Part shown: one piece after another, positions 46,227 through 58,577 of the stretch | How the letters are laid out: every line of letters starts with the position of its first letter | Numbering within the stretch: the stretch's first letter is position 1 | Source of the DNA: Epiperipatus broadwayi | Taxonomy: Eukaryota; Onychophora; Udeonychophora; Euonychophora; Peripatidae | Assembly: GCA_028023455.1 (NCBI GenBank) | Contig: JAQFVV010012394.1 | Coordinates: 20,044,353-20,108,352 of the forward strand | Direction: 5' to 3' | DNA: 64,000 bases | Program-made: the position numbers and the translations under genes | Notes under the pieces: model-generated | Told to the model about the DNA's origin: nothing | Databases searched by the model: none | Seen by the model: the letters and a program-made list of their open reading frames with translations, nothing else

Positions 46227-47539
46227 GAATTATGCTAATATATAAAATAAATAAATATAAAACTATTGTAACAAATGTTTTCAGCCTAAAACCAATAACT
46301 AAAGATAAAAATAACTAAACAACTGGACACTATGATCAATAAATAGTGCTTGATGATTAGGATTAAATCATATATTTCATTGAGTCTTTATGCACTTTAA
46401 TTGTGATAAGCTTAATTAATACACCCCCCCCCCCCAGAGCAAATAGTAAATTGAACAGGATGATAGTTGCAATAAACATTCAACAGTGCCAATCAGAATT
46501 GGGCTGTGGTCCCTCTATATTGTGCTTTTATTATGTTAGTAGTTCGTTGTCTTTTTCTTGGAAGCCATATTTTATCACTCATTTATGAGTTTGATTAAAT
46601 TTATAAGCATTTCACCAAATTTTAAATCTGCATCAATAATTCTTAGATCATCAGGAAATTTTATATATATACATATAGATCAGTGTAAAAAAATATCCAA
46701 TAGTCTATTGCTCAGGAGTTTATAAGAAGTTCAAGCACTGGACATGACAGGGCAGAGTCATGGAAACATGCAGGATTATACAGGTCAATGATATCACATG
46801 ATAAATATTTTTATGCTCACAATAGCAAATAATAATGATAATAAACAACATTGTTTTAATGTTACTGTTAAAAGGAGTTCATTTTAAAGAAATTTAATTA
46901 AAACAATCAGATCTTGAATGATTCAGTAATATATTGTGAAAAATAAATAAGCCAGTATAAGTAATGTCAATGACAATATCATATTACTTCTATATGATTA
47001 CTCATGGGCAGTATTCACTGTACTCTAGAATAATCTACTGTAAGCTGAATAATCGATGGATATCAAATGATATAATGTTATATCTCCACCCCCAAACTAA
47101 TTTTTGGCTTTAACTGATGCACTCATGCATCTAGCAGATACCTTTTACTTTAAATAACTAGAAATAAAACAAAAAAATACTCTTATGGTTGTTAATCCAA
47201 GCTAATTTGTATAGTTATATAGATCTCACACCAGATCTTTCTATATATTTTAGAGATTGCAGTTTTATCCTTTGACTAGGAAAATTAATACAAATAATAG
47301 CATCACATGACTCATATGCTTACTCTGTAGTTCCAAAAATCCTACTCTAAAGCCACCTTTGAATTATAGTCTTCACTTGTGAAAACAAAAGTCAACAACA
47401 GTTTGGGGATAAGGTTATTATAACTCTATGAACTGACAGTAGATAGCTCTAAAGTAGTATAATTACAAATGTAATAGAGAACAAAAATTCAAAAGAATTT
47501 ATAAAAGTGTAGTAAGAAAAGAAGAAATTGTTAAAATTG
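46227..47539. other. Presumed intron with two weak repeat relics
   Basis: 46700-46790 is a copy of the TATAAGAAG-box repeat (TATTGCTCAGGAGTTTATAA). 47005-47180 resembles one arm of the 18-kb foldback: GTAAGCTGAATAATCGATGG, CCCCCAAACTAATTTTTGGC and AGATACCTTTTACTTT align with GCAAGCCAGAGTAATCAATGG, CCCCAGACTAGTTTCTGGC and AGCTACCTTTTAACTC. A C run lies at 46424-46435. Confidence 0.4.
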
Positions 47540-50500
47540 AATATGCAAGGTGATAGGACACCAGAAAAGTGTCTGGAATTAAACAAAGCAGTTAAAAATG
47601 AAGAACTTGAGGTATTAGCCAGAAAAAGAAGAATCTATATTGGAAGACTTGCTATGACAGAGTGTAAATAGAAAAGGAAAAGGAAAATGGGGTCATTGTA
47701 TAGGAGTTATGTCAAAAAAATATTTAAATACTGTTAAATGTCAAAAAACATTTGTAGTTTGAGATAAGATTAGGAAGAAAGGAAATGGATGATGGCCATA
47801 GTGTATATGACCACTGGACATAGTCAAACTATAATGGAGTGGAATAGTAGCATATATGAATGCCTAGTTAAAAATATACAGTGTTTCAAAAAAGGGGAAA
47901 AATAATGGTTATAGGGGATATAAATGGACATATTGAAGACATTGATGATGTGAGTAACAAAAATAGACAGCTTTTGAAAATTTTTTTGTCAGGGAATGAA
48001 TTTGAGCATTGGAAATTTATCAAATATTTATGAGGGACAATTCACATGGTCTATAAATAATATATTTCACACAGTAGATTATGTATTAGTAGAGAAAGAG
48101 GGGATGAATAAAGAACAGAAAATTAAAGTGTTTGATAATGAAGAGAGAGTACATAATAATGATTATAATTTCTTTATAATAGAAATAGGTTAGTAATGTG
48201 GTGGAAAATAGTAATAAAAGTAGAAAGGATAGTGAAAGATGTGGATGGAGAATGAATGATAAGAATAAGTTAGAACAATATAAAATAAAAATAAAAGAAA
48301 TCATGGAAGAGTTTGTAGGGGATGAATATAAGGACTGGCATGAGGAAGTAGAAAAAGTGGCAAATAGGGCTTTAAGTGAGAATATTCAGAATAATAAAAG
48401 TAATAGAAAAGTGAGAATTAGTAAAAGTATAAAAGAGAGGAAAAAAGCATGTAGAGAATATAAATGTGCTATTAAAACAAAGAAAATAAAAAAGATGTTA
48501 GTATTAAATTGGAAAAATATTTAAAAAAAGAAGTTGGCTAAAATTGATAATAATATAGAATGAAATTAAATAGTAAATTATTGGATAATATTAATAAAAG
48601 TGAAAGAGATGGGAGTAAAAAATTTGGAAATACATTAAAAAAAGGAATGCAGGGGAGATAGAAATAATATTACTAGATGATGAGGAAAAACATGGTAGCT
48701 CTAGAGAAGAATTGGAGATAATCTTAAATAAGTATGTAATGGATATAGAAAAGATGTTAGATGTGAGGGACAGAAATTGAATTGAATGAGACAGGGAAGA
48801 AATTGAAAAATGGGAAAGCAAAAGGTTTAGATGGATGAGCAGCAGAGATAGTGATGAATTTGGAAAATAAAGCAACATTAAATCTATTATCATGTTTTAA
48901 TAAGATGGCACAGAAGAGAGAATTTTCAGATAGCTGGAATATTACAAGAGTAAGACTACTATCTAAAGGAAAGGGTAAGAATAATAGAAAGTTAAACAAT
49001 TATAGACCAATAGCGATGATGCCAATGTTATATAAAGTTTTTGCATATATGATGGCAGGAAAGGTGGAAAAATGGATGGAAGAAAATAATATAGTGGGAG
49101 AAATACAAGGAGGTTTTTGATTGAATAAGTATGTAGGAGACAGTTTATCTATAGTACACAATTTATAGATAAGGTAGACAGTTATATATGATCTTTATAG
49201 ATAAGTTAGATGGTAGAGTAAATAGAAATAGTTTATGAGTAAATTTAGTAAATTTGGGAATGAAAAAACATTATATGAAAATAATTACTATACATATCAA
49301 TTAGGAAATATAGAATCAAAATTAAAAGTGGGGTGGGACTAAGGCAGGATGCCCTATGTCACCTATTTTGTTTTTGTTATGTTTGAGAGAAATGGAGAGA
49401 ACAATAGAAAGAAGGGTATAGATACCATTAATAGATGGCAAGGGAGTGTATATATTATCAGTTCTTTTACTTGCTGATGATATGTTCTTGTGCACCAGAA
49501 AGTTAGGAAGATATGGAAGTTATGCTGAAGACATGCATAAGGGTGAGTAAAGAGATGGGGATTAAATTTAGTGAAGTAAAATCAAAAGTAACGAGGTAAA
49601 TGCTAGGGAAAGAGAAGAGAAATGATTTTTATTATGGATATAAAGTTAAATGTGGTGAATAGGTATAAAACTATTTGGGAATCATCTTAAGTAATCAGAG
49701 AAAGCTTGGATGAAGGAGAAAAAATTGATAAATGAAGCAAAGAAAAGAGACTGATAAAAAAATTAACAGTGTTTTAATATAACAAATATGATGTAGCTAG
49801 AATTGTATGAAAGGGAGTGGCAGTAGCAGTGTTAACTTATGGCAATGATGCATTGTATGTTAGTAAAGGGGTGTTAGATTACTTGGAAAAATTACAAAGA
49901 GAAGTAGGAAGGCTGCATTAGATGCAGATGTGTAGACAGAAAGGGGGCAATTCAAGGAGAAATGGGATGGTCAAATTTTTATATGAGAGATGCAAAAAAA
50001 AAATGAAAATATTTGGTAGTTTGCTATTTATGGATAGTAAGAGAATAGCCAAAATATATTTAATTGGGTTATGAGTAAAGGACAGATAACAAGATCACTA
50101 AGAAAGGTAATATGATTTGCAGAAGATTTGGATATAGACTTTTATGTCAGTATACTTATACAAAAGGTGGGGTGATTGTGTTAGAAGAATTGTTGAGTGT
50201 TATAGTGACAAGGAATGGGATAGAAGAATAGATGCATTAATAAAAAATAGGGAGTTGGAGAGATGGAGAACTAGTATGGAGAGTAAAAAGAGTTTAATAT
50301 ATATATATATATAGAAGTAAACAGAATATTGGGTTCGAACAGGATCTTTAACAACAAGGGAATATACCCATAAATGGATAAATGTGGGTGATTTATTCTG
50401 CTTATGTATGGATGGCATAGAAAATATTAGGCATCTATTAATTGAATGTAAATGCTTACAAGCAGAAAGGGTGCAAATAATGAAGTTGTGGGAGAATAAA

Positions 50501-50790
50501 TATAAGCAAAGTGATTATACAGAAAGTGGCTTCTTGGTTTGGAAAAAGATAAGGGGGATTTAGATATAAAGGCCACAGAGTGATCAAAGATAGTGTTATG
50601 GAAATGGGATAGAGCAGGATAGAAAAGAACATGGAGAAAACTTAGGATGGGGAATAGAAAGGGAAGATAAGGTGGCTAACAGGTCTCTCTGGGCATAGGG
50701 GTTGAGAGGTTCTTTACTCCGAGAAAGGAGAAGCCATACTGCATCTCGTTGCATATTTTTTGTAGGATATTTGGATTTATTATTATTAAA
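47540..50790 (+). pseudogene. Long decayed LINE: AP endonuclease, reverse transcriptase and Cys/His tail
   Basis: An AP-endonuclease domain begins near 47560 (N-x-Q-G-D-R). V-I-G-D-I-N-G-H-I-E-D at about 47910 is the catalytic Asp/Asn motif. F-T-W-S-I-N-N and V-D-Y-V-L-V lie at 48040-48095, and N-D-Y-N-F (normally S-D-H-N) near 48160. The reverse transcriptase has K-G-K-G-K-N-N-R-K-L-N-N-Y-R-P-I-A at 48970-49015, R-Q-G-C-P-M-S-P at about 49345 and L-L-A-D-D-M at about 49470. The C-terminal tail at 50330-50460 reads T-T-R-E-Y-T-H-K-W-I, C-L-C-M-D-G-I-E and H-L-L-I-E-C-K-C-L. The sequence is purine-rich on the sense strand. Frameshifts and stops break every domain, so it is inactive. It differs from the RTE copies in motif spelling and tail; the clade is not decided. 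Confidence 0.8.
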
Positions 50791-50880
50791 CTTTTAAAAA
50801 CAGAAGCTATAACATTTTATTAAAAAATACACAAAGTCTATTATTTTATTGTGAAATTACTGTTTTCTTAAGAATTGTTT

Positions 50881-50985
50881 TTTCTTCTTGTGTGTCATAG
50901 CATCGGCCGGGAAGTGAACCCGCTAACCCAGGGCAACTGCTTGTAAAGCAGCTGTGCTGACCTCTCAAACACCAACGCTTGACTG
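50881..50985 (-). mobile_element. Minimal tRNA-like SINE with 10-bp target duplication
   Basis: Flanked by AGAATTGTTT at 50871-50880 and 50986-50995. Reverse strand: GTTTGAGAGGTCAGCAC (A-box), anticodon arm gctgc-tttacaa-gcagt (triplet TAC), GCGGGTTCACTTCCCGG (B-box), then GCCGATGCTATGACAC and a short A/G tail. The whole insert is about 105 bp. Confidence 0.85.
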
Positions 50986-51164
50986 AGAATTGTTTATTTA
51001 ATCCTGAATAGACATTACACATTTAAAAATGAAATCAAATCAGTATATCAAACACCTGCAAATAAATAAATCTCAATGATAAAAGTGTTTTTGGCAATGA
51101 TTCTACTTACTTTGTGATATTATTTTGTCTCCCTTTAGAAATTGGCAGCAACAACAAAAACACA

Positions 51165-51255
51165 TATGGCTTTATGGCTTGGGAGTTTATAAGAAGTTTG
51201 AGCATCAGAACTGTGAATGCCAGAATCAATCCCGGGACTTCTTGATCCCAAGTTG
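51165..51255 (+). repeat. Dispersed TATAAGAAG-box repeat, best preserved copy
   Basis: ATGGCTTTATGGCTTGGGAG, TTTATAAGAAGTTTGAGCA, then CCAGAATCAATCCCGGGAC. On its reverse strand CCCGGGATTGATTCTGG is B-box-like. Confidence 0.55.
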
Positions 51256-51599
51256 GATACTTTTCATGCTAATTTCTTTTAAAAAAGTTTAATATAGTTG
51301 ATTTTTAAAAAAGATTAAATTTAATTGCTAAATCTTACATGGATAGAGAGTGAATTAAAAAAGTAATCCCAGTTTTATTCATTTGTACTTTTGATTACTG
51401 TGATACAAAAATATTACTTATAAAATTTTTAATTATTAGTTAATACTCACATTTAATACTGTTAAAGAGAAAAAATTACCCAGTAAATGTTTATTTATTT
51501 TTATTATTAGTGAGTAAGCATTGTGTTTTAATGCTTATATGATAATTTAATGTTTTAAATGGACATTATAAATAGTAAATATCCATTTTTAATTCTTAT

Positions 51600-52095
51600 T
51601 AAAATCTATAGCCGCAATGTAATTAAGACAAAAGTCAATCACTAACTGTGTAGGCTGAGATAAAAGTACACCATGAGTGCTATAATATTTTCGACTATGA
51701 TTTATGATCTTAAACGAGTTTTTATTTTTGACTATGATTTATGATCTTAAACCAGTTCGTAGAACTATATTTAAGAATTCAAAGTATAACAAATTTCTCC
51801 TAATTCTCAATTTGTAATTATGACAATCTTATAGTGTATCATGTACGAAAATTTAAGAATATTCTAGTTAAAATCAACAGCCACAATGTTACTAAGGCAA
51901 CAGCCAATCAAAACCAGTTATCCAAGCAGTGTTAGTTGTACATTGTCATTACTATAATATAGTCAAAAGGAGTAAACCTCTATCATTTGACTTGGGATCT
52001 TAAATGAATTCTTAACACTACAGTTCATTTATATAGGTTTGAGAAATCAAAGTATAACTAACTTCTGCTAATTCTCAATTCCTAATGAATATTCA
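51600..52095. repeat. Two direct copies of a ~225-bp repeat, with an inner 35-bp duplication
   Basis: Copies at about 51606-51830 and 51868-52085 share AGCC(G/A)CAATGT, AATCAAA/ACTAAC blocks, a 'gatcttaaa-gagtt' segment and AAATCAAAGTATAAC...TAATTCTCAATT. In the first copy GACTATGATTTATGATCTTA is duplicated in tandem (51701 and 51739). A third relative is inside the foldback at 62500-62915. Confidence 0.65.
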
Positions 52096-52896
52096 CCCCA
52101 CAGCAAGTCATTTATGATAATTTAATGTTCTTAATAGTCTTTATAGATGATTAAATATACACAAAGCAAATATATATATTTTTATATTCTTATTAAAAAT
52201 AAATTTAAAGTACAGAACACATTTGTAAACATATTTTTAATGCTATAGATATTAAAAATTATAGTTATTTCAGAGACTTGAGTGATGCTTTGTGAATTGT
52301 TACTACATGTTTACTTTAATCCAAAAAATTATTAGATCAGAAAAGTATTATATCATTGTGAATAAGATTCCATTTTTTTCTTTAATCCACTGTATGGTTC
52401 AAAACTTGTTACATAAAAGACATTAGTAGTTACATTATTAAGCAACAACAATATGTATATCTCACAGACTAAGTATAAATTGTAAAAGATTAAGATTGTA
52501 ATAAAATAATATTCACATGCTTGTTAATTGCTATATATATATATAAAGTAAAATGTCTGTGAGGAGAGAAGTTATAATAAAAGGAAAATTAAGGAGGCAG
52601 TATTGATAAACAGATAGAACATCTTTAATTAATAGACAATGTGCTAATGTTAAAATTCATTTATCTTGGAATATGATATGATGTTTACTTAATTTGAATT
52701 TAAATGATTTATAGTTGAAGATTAAGATATCTGAAAGTATTTCTATGGTTTATTATAGATATTTATATTATATATTATTACCGTTATAATTCATTATTTT
52801 TATTACAATTATATATATAACATTTAGATAAATTAAATATCAATTATAAATATTTGAAAACCAGGCACTCTTTACAAACCTGGGAGCTTTAATTGT
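52096..52896. other. AT-rich presumed intron
   Basis: Several (TA)n stretches; nothing assigned. Confidence 0.4.
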
Positions 52897-53112
52897 AAGT
52901 ATAGGGGTTTGAACTCAGATTTTCAAGCATCCTTCAAACATCCACACTATCTTATACAACTGATACACATGACCACACACATGCAGAAAAGAAGTACGTG
53001 TGTTGGTGATTGTTTGTCTTTTCTGCATGTGTGTGGTCATGTGTATCAGTTGTATAAGATAGTGTGGATGGTTGAAGGATGCTTGAAAATCAGAGCTCAA
53101 ACCCCTATACTT
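52897..53112. mobile_element. Near-perfect palindrome, 216 bp (95-bp arms, 26-bp spacer)
   Basis: Left arm 52897-52991 (AAGTATAGGGGTTTGAACTC ... ACATGCAGAAAAGA) and right arm 53018-53112 are reverse complements with only three or four mismatches. The spacer contains GTGTTGGTGATTG, a shortened form of the motif in the 2944 and 22972 relatives. The arms end in (A)GGGGTTTGA and TCAAACCCC, the B-box-like end of that family. The two nearly identical short frames on opposite strands (52909-53145 and 52915-53100) are a by-product of the palindrome. Confidence 0.9.
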
Positions 53113-54364
53113 ATATCAATTATAAATATATATTTAAAGGCATAGTGAAAATATTAAAGTCAGAGTGGCTCATATCATCTGTAGGTTCATTTTTATACTT
53201 CTGATGATAGATGTCACTGAATGAGCTTTCCTTTTGTCATGTTCTCTGACAGACAATCTTTTTTCTTCTCATTTTCTCCCTTTTAAGTTTTTTATTCTTG
53301 ATGAATACTAGATACCTCTATTGGTCTTCTGAGAGTATGTACTTTATTTTTTAATCTTGTTTATTTTCAAGAGAAAAAATATGCTAAGCTATTTGTAGTT
53401 GTGAACTAGTAAAAATCTTATAATTGGATTATTTTTCCCAATAATTAAGTTTTGTATAATTGCAAGTACACAATATATATATAGTCTTTATATATGTACA
53501 ATGGGCACTTATTAGTCCGGTAATGAAATTTTAGTCTTCATTAAAATCATTACGATTATCTATGATTACTAAATATTTGATAGTTGTATTTATTTATTTA
53601 ATTAATTAAATATATATGTAAACACACAACAATAATTAGTTAGAAATTAATAGTAAATAAACAATATATTATCATTAAATATGCATAATAATCTCTAACA
53701 ATTAAGTAATATATAGCAGTCCGTAAATAATAATAATTTTAGTATTATATAGAATAGAAATATTAATTGTAGGATAGTAATAAAATAGAGAGAATTCTGT
53801 CAATAGTTAATATATAATGTTTATTATTATTAACGTAGTAACTATTAATATTAATAATTTAAGTTAATATAAACTAAAGCACATTAACAGTAATGGAATA
53901 TATATATATTATTAAAATGAATATATAAAATTATTTTTAATATAAAATACATGAATCTTTTATTATCATAAATATCAAGTCGAGGATTTGTATGATTAAA
54001 ATTTAACCATATTAAATGCAATATATAATGGTCTTTGCTTTAGTTTTTTTTTTTTGTTAATTTATGTACTGTTTTTTAAAAGTTAATTATTATTATATAT
54101 ATTGTTTCTAAAGTTCAAAATCACACAAAAAAGTCATTGAATTAAAAATTCTTATTTAATTAATTAGAGTAGAAAACCAAGTTGGGAAAAAATAAAATAT
54201 TATAGTTACCATTTATTGACTTATGGGTAATGAAATAAATCTAATTTTGATTCATGCTTATTCAAAGCTAAAGTTAAAGTGTAGGTGAGATTATTCTACA
54301 TTTCATGTTTACTGGCAATTAGTTTACATATGGCTCACTAGGGGTTTTCAATACTTCCACATTA
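53113..54364. other. AT-rich presumed intron
   Basis: Nothing assigned. Around 53570-53960 the sequence is almost only A/T with many TATATA runs. Confidence 0.4.
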
Positions 54365-55180
54365 TTTCAGAAAAATGGCTGGAATTAAACAAAGCAATTA
54401 AAAATGAATAGTTTGAGGTATTAGCAGTAGTGGAAACACATCTAAGAGAAGAAGAAGAACCTATACTGGAAAACTTGGTATGGCAGGGTATAAATAGAAA
54501 AGAAAAAAGGGGTGGTCATATAGGAATTTGTCAAAAAAATATTTAAATACTGTTAAATGTCAAAAACATTTGTGGTTTGAGATAAGGTTAAGAAGACAAG
54601 ACTGGATGGTTGCTATAGTGTATATAACCACTGGAAATAGTCAAACTATGATGGAGTGGAACAATAGCATATATGAATACCTAATTAAGGATATACAGAG
54701 TTTCAAAAAAAGGGGATGAGAATAATGGTTATAGGGGATATGAATAGGCATATTGAAGAAATTGATTGATGTAGATAACAAGAATGGACAGCTTTTGAAG
54801 AATTTTTGTCAGTGAGTGAATTTGAGCATTGGAAAGTTGTCAAATATTTATGAGGGATAATATACATGGTCTAGAAATAATATATTTCACACAATAGATT
54901 ATGTATTCATAGAGAAAGAGGGAATGAATAAAGTACTGAGTGTTTGATTATGAAGAGAGAGTATGTGATAGTGATCATAATTTCTTTATAAGAGAAATAA
55001 TTAATAATGTGATGGAAAAAGGTAATAAAAGTAGAAAGGATAGTGAAAGATGAGGATGGAGAATGAATGATAAGAATAAGTTCAAAGAATATAAAATAAA
55101 AGTTGAAGAAACCCGGGAAGAATTGTTTGGGGATGAATGTAAGGACATGTGGTGAAGTAGAAAAAGTGGCAAATAGTGTA
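54365..55180 (+). pseudogene. Fragment of the 47.5-kb LINE family (endonuclease half)
   Basis: Colinear with 47575-48360, about 85-90% identical by eye. It keeps V-V-E-T-H-L-R-E-E-E-E-P (the catalytic Glu region, damaged in the other copy), R-K-E-K-R-G-G-H-I-G-I and the N-D-K-N-K/E-Y-K-I-K part. It stops abruptly at about 55180 within the linker before the reverse transcriptase. A 3' truncation is unusual for LINE insertion, so a later deletion or a rearranged insertion is likely. Confidence 0.8.
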
Positions 55181-56624
55181 TAGGTACTGGTTAAATGTTC
55201 ATCTATTTATTAGACTCGTGGTACCATTAAGTCCACAGGGTTCATAGTCCAGTTTGTATTATTCCATCTGGATATTCCAATAAAATGTGTAATTCATATT
55301 GAGAATACTTGTTTGTTGATTAGCTGTGCAATCAAATTGGTGTTTTAAGTCATGCCCTGACAATTATTGTCACTAACCTTGTTCTGAACTAGATTGTGAC
55401 AAAATTTCAATTATGATTTTGCTTTACTGATCCTATTGAATTCGTGTAATCCAAGTTGAGTTCTAATTCTTGATTCTTAATCAAAGTTCCAATTATAAAG
55501 TCTGACAGTTTGTATTTAGTCTTTGGGTTTTTCTTAATAATTTGAATTTAAAGGAGTTGCATAATTAAACACCTCAGTGTTTATGTCTAAGCCATAATAT
55601 CCTATAAATCCATTTTTATCTCTAAATCATTGTTTTTTATCTTCTAATTCACTTAGTCATAATTCTAAGTCAGTTTGAAACTTTATTGAAAATAACTTTT
55701 GATCTAATCATCATAAATTTATAATTTTTATGCAGGGAGGTAGCTTAAATCATAATCCATAATGTTTATTTCTTACTTTGAGATCAAATTAATATTTAAA
55801 ATAATTTTTCCTTCCTGCAAAGTTTTGCCACATTCAGCCACTTCCAGTTCGACGCCATTATATCGTAACTTTTTCTTTATGAACAATTTAACATTTGGAA
55901 AACATTTTCCCATGGTATTTAACTAATCTTTGCATCTGGCATGTCTCTTCAACTGTTTTCCATCATCCCTGACTGGTTTGCAGTTGTTGAAAGCAGTTTT
56001 ATTATTTGATATCAGCAGTTAAGTTTTTAATTCTCAGGAATATCATCGTTAAGCATTTTTTCTTCACTTTTATTTTCACAGGTAGTGATTTTCTAATCGT
56101 TTCAAATTAGTCCCATTATCAAAATTAGGATTTTTTGTAATTATTTCCTTTTTTGAGTTGTTAGGTTACACTTTAAATTCTTTTTTTAGGTTTTAATCTT
56201 GTTCTAATGATTCTAGTAATTACTTATATTAGCTTTTGCTTGATTAATGGCAGCCATTTGCATGGAATAAAACGATTGATAAATTGAGTTATAGAACAGT
56301 TAAAATTTCTTGAAAAGGTGTAAAAGGTTAAAACAATTAATCACTTATGTTTTATCATGCATCTTACCAATTTCAGTCTTGACTTTGTGAATCCTCCCAT
56401 CCTTGTGGAGCCAGTGAACAGTGAACTGTTGTTGCTAGCAACAGGAAGTGGACTTTTTTAGTACTTTAATAATTAAAAAATTCCTTCTACTATTTACATG
56501 CATTTGTAATTGAATATTTTCTAAAGAAAAATAAATTTTGGAATTTAGAAAAGAAAAATAAATTTTGGAATTTAGAAAATAATTAAAAGTATATTTTAGA
56601 GAACAATAAGAACTTATATAAAAT
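55181..56624. other. Presumed intron, nothing recognised
   Basis: A small two-copy 26-bp repeat (AAAGAAAAATAAATTTTGGA) lies at 56523-56577. Otherwise unassigned. Confidence 0.4.
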
Positions 56625-58577
56625 ACAGTAAATCTTCCCATCTCTCTGACATTAATTACTTTTATTTTTAGCATCGTCACAGACTGTCTTGAAGAGGATT
56701 GTCTTGATTAGCATTTGGTTTTAAAAGTAGTTTGTGCACGAATTATGTTACATATATACACTATATATTTCTGTTTTGGTGAATTTTTTCATTCTTATTA
56801 ATTAAAAACATGAGTGAGAAACAAAAAATAGCAGTATTGATACAACCAAAAAGAAATCAAAAGTCTAGTAAATCCCAAATGGTGGAGACAAAAATGGATA
56901 TAATTAGATGTTCTGAAAATAGTGAATGTTTTGCTTCAACCACCCATTCACATAATTTAAACCAATCAACAACACATACAATTATGAAAAACAAGAATAA
57001 AATTAATGAATATGTTAAAAATTGTGGAAATATTTCTTCAAAGATTATTTCAAAATGACATGGCAGAGTAATGAATGAAATGGAGAAATCTTTGGCTTTA
57101 TAGATTGAAGATCAATATCAAAAAAACACCCTAGTGAATTTATCAATTATTCAAGCTAAGGCTCTTAGTTTGCATGAAGATTGGAAGAAAGAAGACTCTG
57201 CTGTTGAATTTGTAGCAAGCAATGGTTGGTTTCACAAATTTAAAATGAGATATTCTTTTATAATATTAAATGTACTAGGGAAGGTGCCAATGCAGATAAG
57301 AAAGCTGCCAGTGAATTTATTTCCACTTTCTCTAATATCATTAAAGATGGAGCTTATTTTCCATGGCTAGTCTTCATTGTAGATGAGACAGGATTATTTT
57401 GGAAAAAGCTGACTGCACATTTATATTTAGTAAAGGAAGAATCAGTTGCATCTGAGGATAAACCTTCTAAAAATAGATTAACATTGGTTCTTGATGTAAT
57501 TTAGCTGATGATTTTAAATTGAAGCCAATGCTAATTTATCAGACAGAAAATATTAGAGCATTGAAAGGATGTTTCTAGTCATTTGGAAATCAAATAATAA
57601 AGCCTGGGCTACTGCACAGCTTTTTCAGAATTGATTCTCACATCATTTTATGCTTTCTATTAAGTAATATTGTAGTGAGAATAATTTACCATTGAAAACA
57701 TTATTACTGTTCTCCTGGACATCCAAAATCACTGCAAAATTTATATCCAGAAGTTAATGTTTTGTTTATCCCTCCCAATATCACAAGTGAAATACAACCT
57801 ATGGACCAAACTGTGATAGCTACTTTTAAGCAGTATTATATGAGAAGATTAATGACTCAAGTAATCAAGACAATTGTCAAGGAAGGTGAACCTACATTCA
57901 GAGATTTTTAGAAAAGTTATAATATATGGAATGCAATAAAAACATGATTGGGGGTGTGCGGGCTGAAATAAGAGAGTCAACAATGAAAGGTTGTTGGAAA
58001 AAATATATATCCACAAATGATGAATGCTTTTATGGACATTGAAGAAACTCCTGAAAATATCACAACTGAAATAGTCAATATAATGAATGAATTAAATTTA
58101 GATGTCACTGATGAAGATATTGATGAGTTAACACAATCTAATTCAGAACCTCTGTCAAACGAAGACTTGATTAAACTCTAAGAGATGAATGAAATACAAA
58201 ATGAAGAAGAACCTGATAATGAACTTATTGTTAATAGTTTGGCAATCATGAATATGAATGAAGCCTTCATACATCTTGACAAATTTTTGACCATCATGGA
58301 AGAATGTGATCCCAATGGAAAGCATATATCTCATGTATGAAGGGCAATAGAAAAAGGCAGAGAATGTTATAGAATTATTTATTAAGAGAAGAAAAAGAAT
58401 ACAATTCAATTAACTCTTGATAAATTTGTAAACAAAACCCCAGATACTAATCAATAAAAAATAAATACTGTAATTTGAAAACTCTTTTTGATGTTTTTTT
58501 TACATACCTCTACTTTCAAATAATTTCAACTTCCAAACACACATCAGGAATCAATTATATTCATAACTAGGGAACTG
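56625..58577 (+). pseudogene. Tigger/pogo-type DNA transposon with dead transposase
   Basis: An N-terminal DNA-binding region starts Met-Ser-Glu-Lys at 56811. The CENP-B-type helix region is A-L-S-L-H-E-D-W-K-K-E (57155) and N-G-W-F-H-K-F-K (57223). The first DDE aspartate is in V-D-E-T-G-L-F-W-K-K (about 57379). The second is in the block before S-P-G-H-P-K-S-L-Q-N-L (57711), where the usual Asp-Asn is lost. F-I-P-P-N-I-T-S and Q-P-M-D-Q (57796-57810) follow, then an acidic C-terminal part and a closing T-L-D-K-F-V near 58420. The order and motifs match TIGD1-like transposases. At least ten stops or frameshifts make it inactive. Ends are placed at CAGTAAATC (56625) and ...GGGAACTG (58577) because both read CAGT inward, but the terminal repeats are poorly matched and no TA duplication is certain. 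Confidence 0.8.

Noticed and set aside
52909-53145. Nearly identical short proteins on opposite strands
   Set aside because: They are a by-product of the palindrome at 52897-53112.
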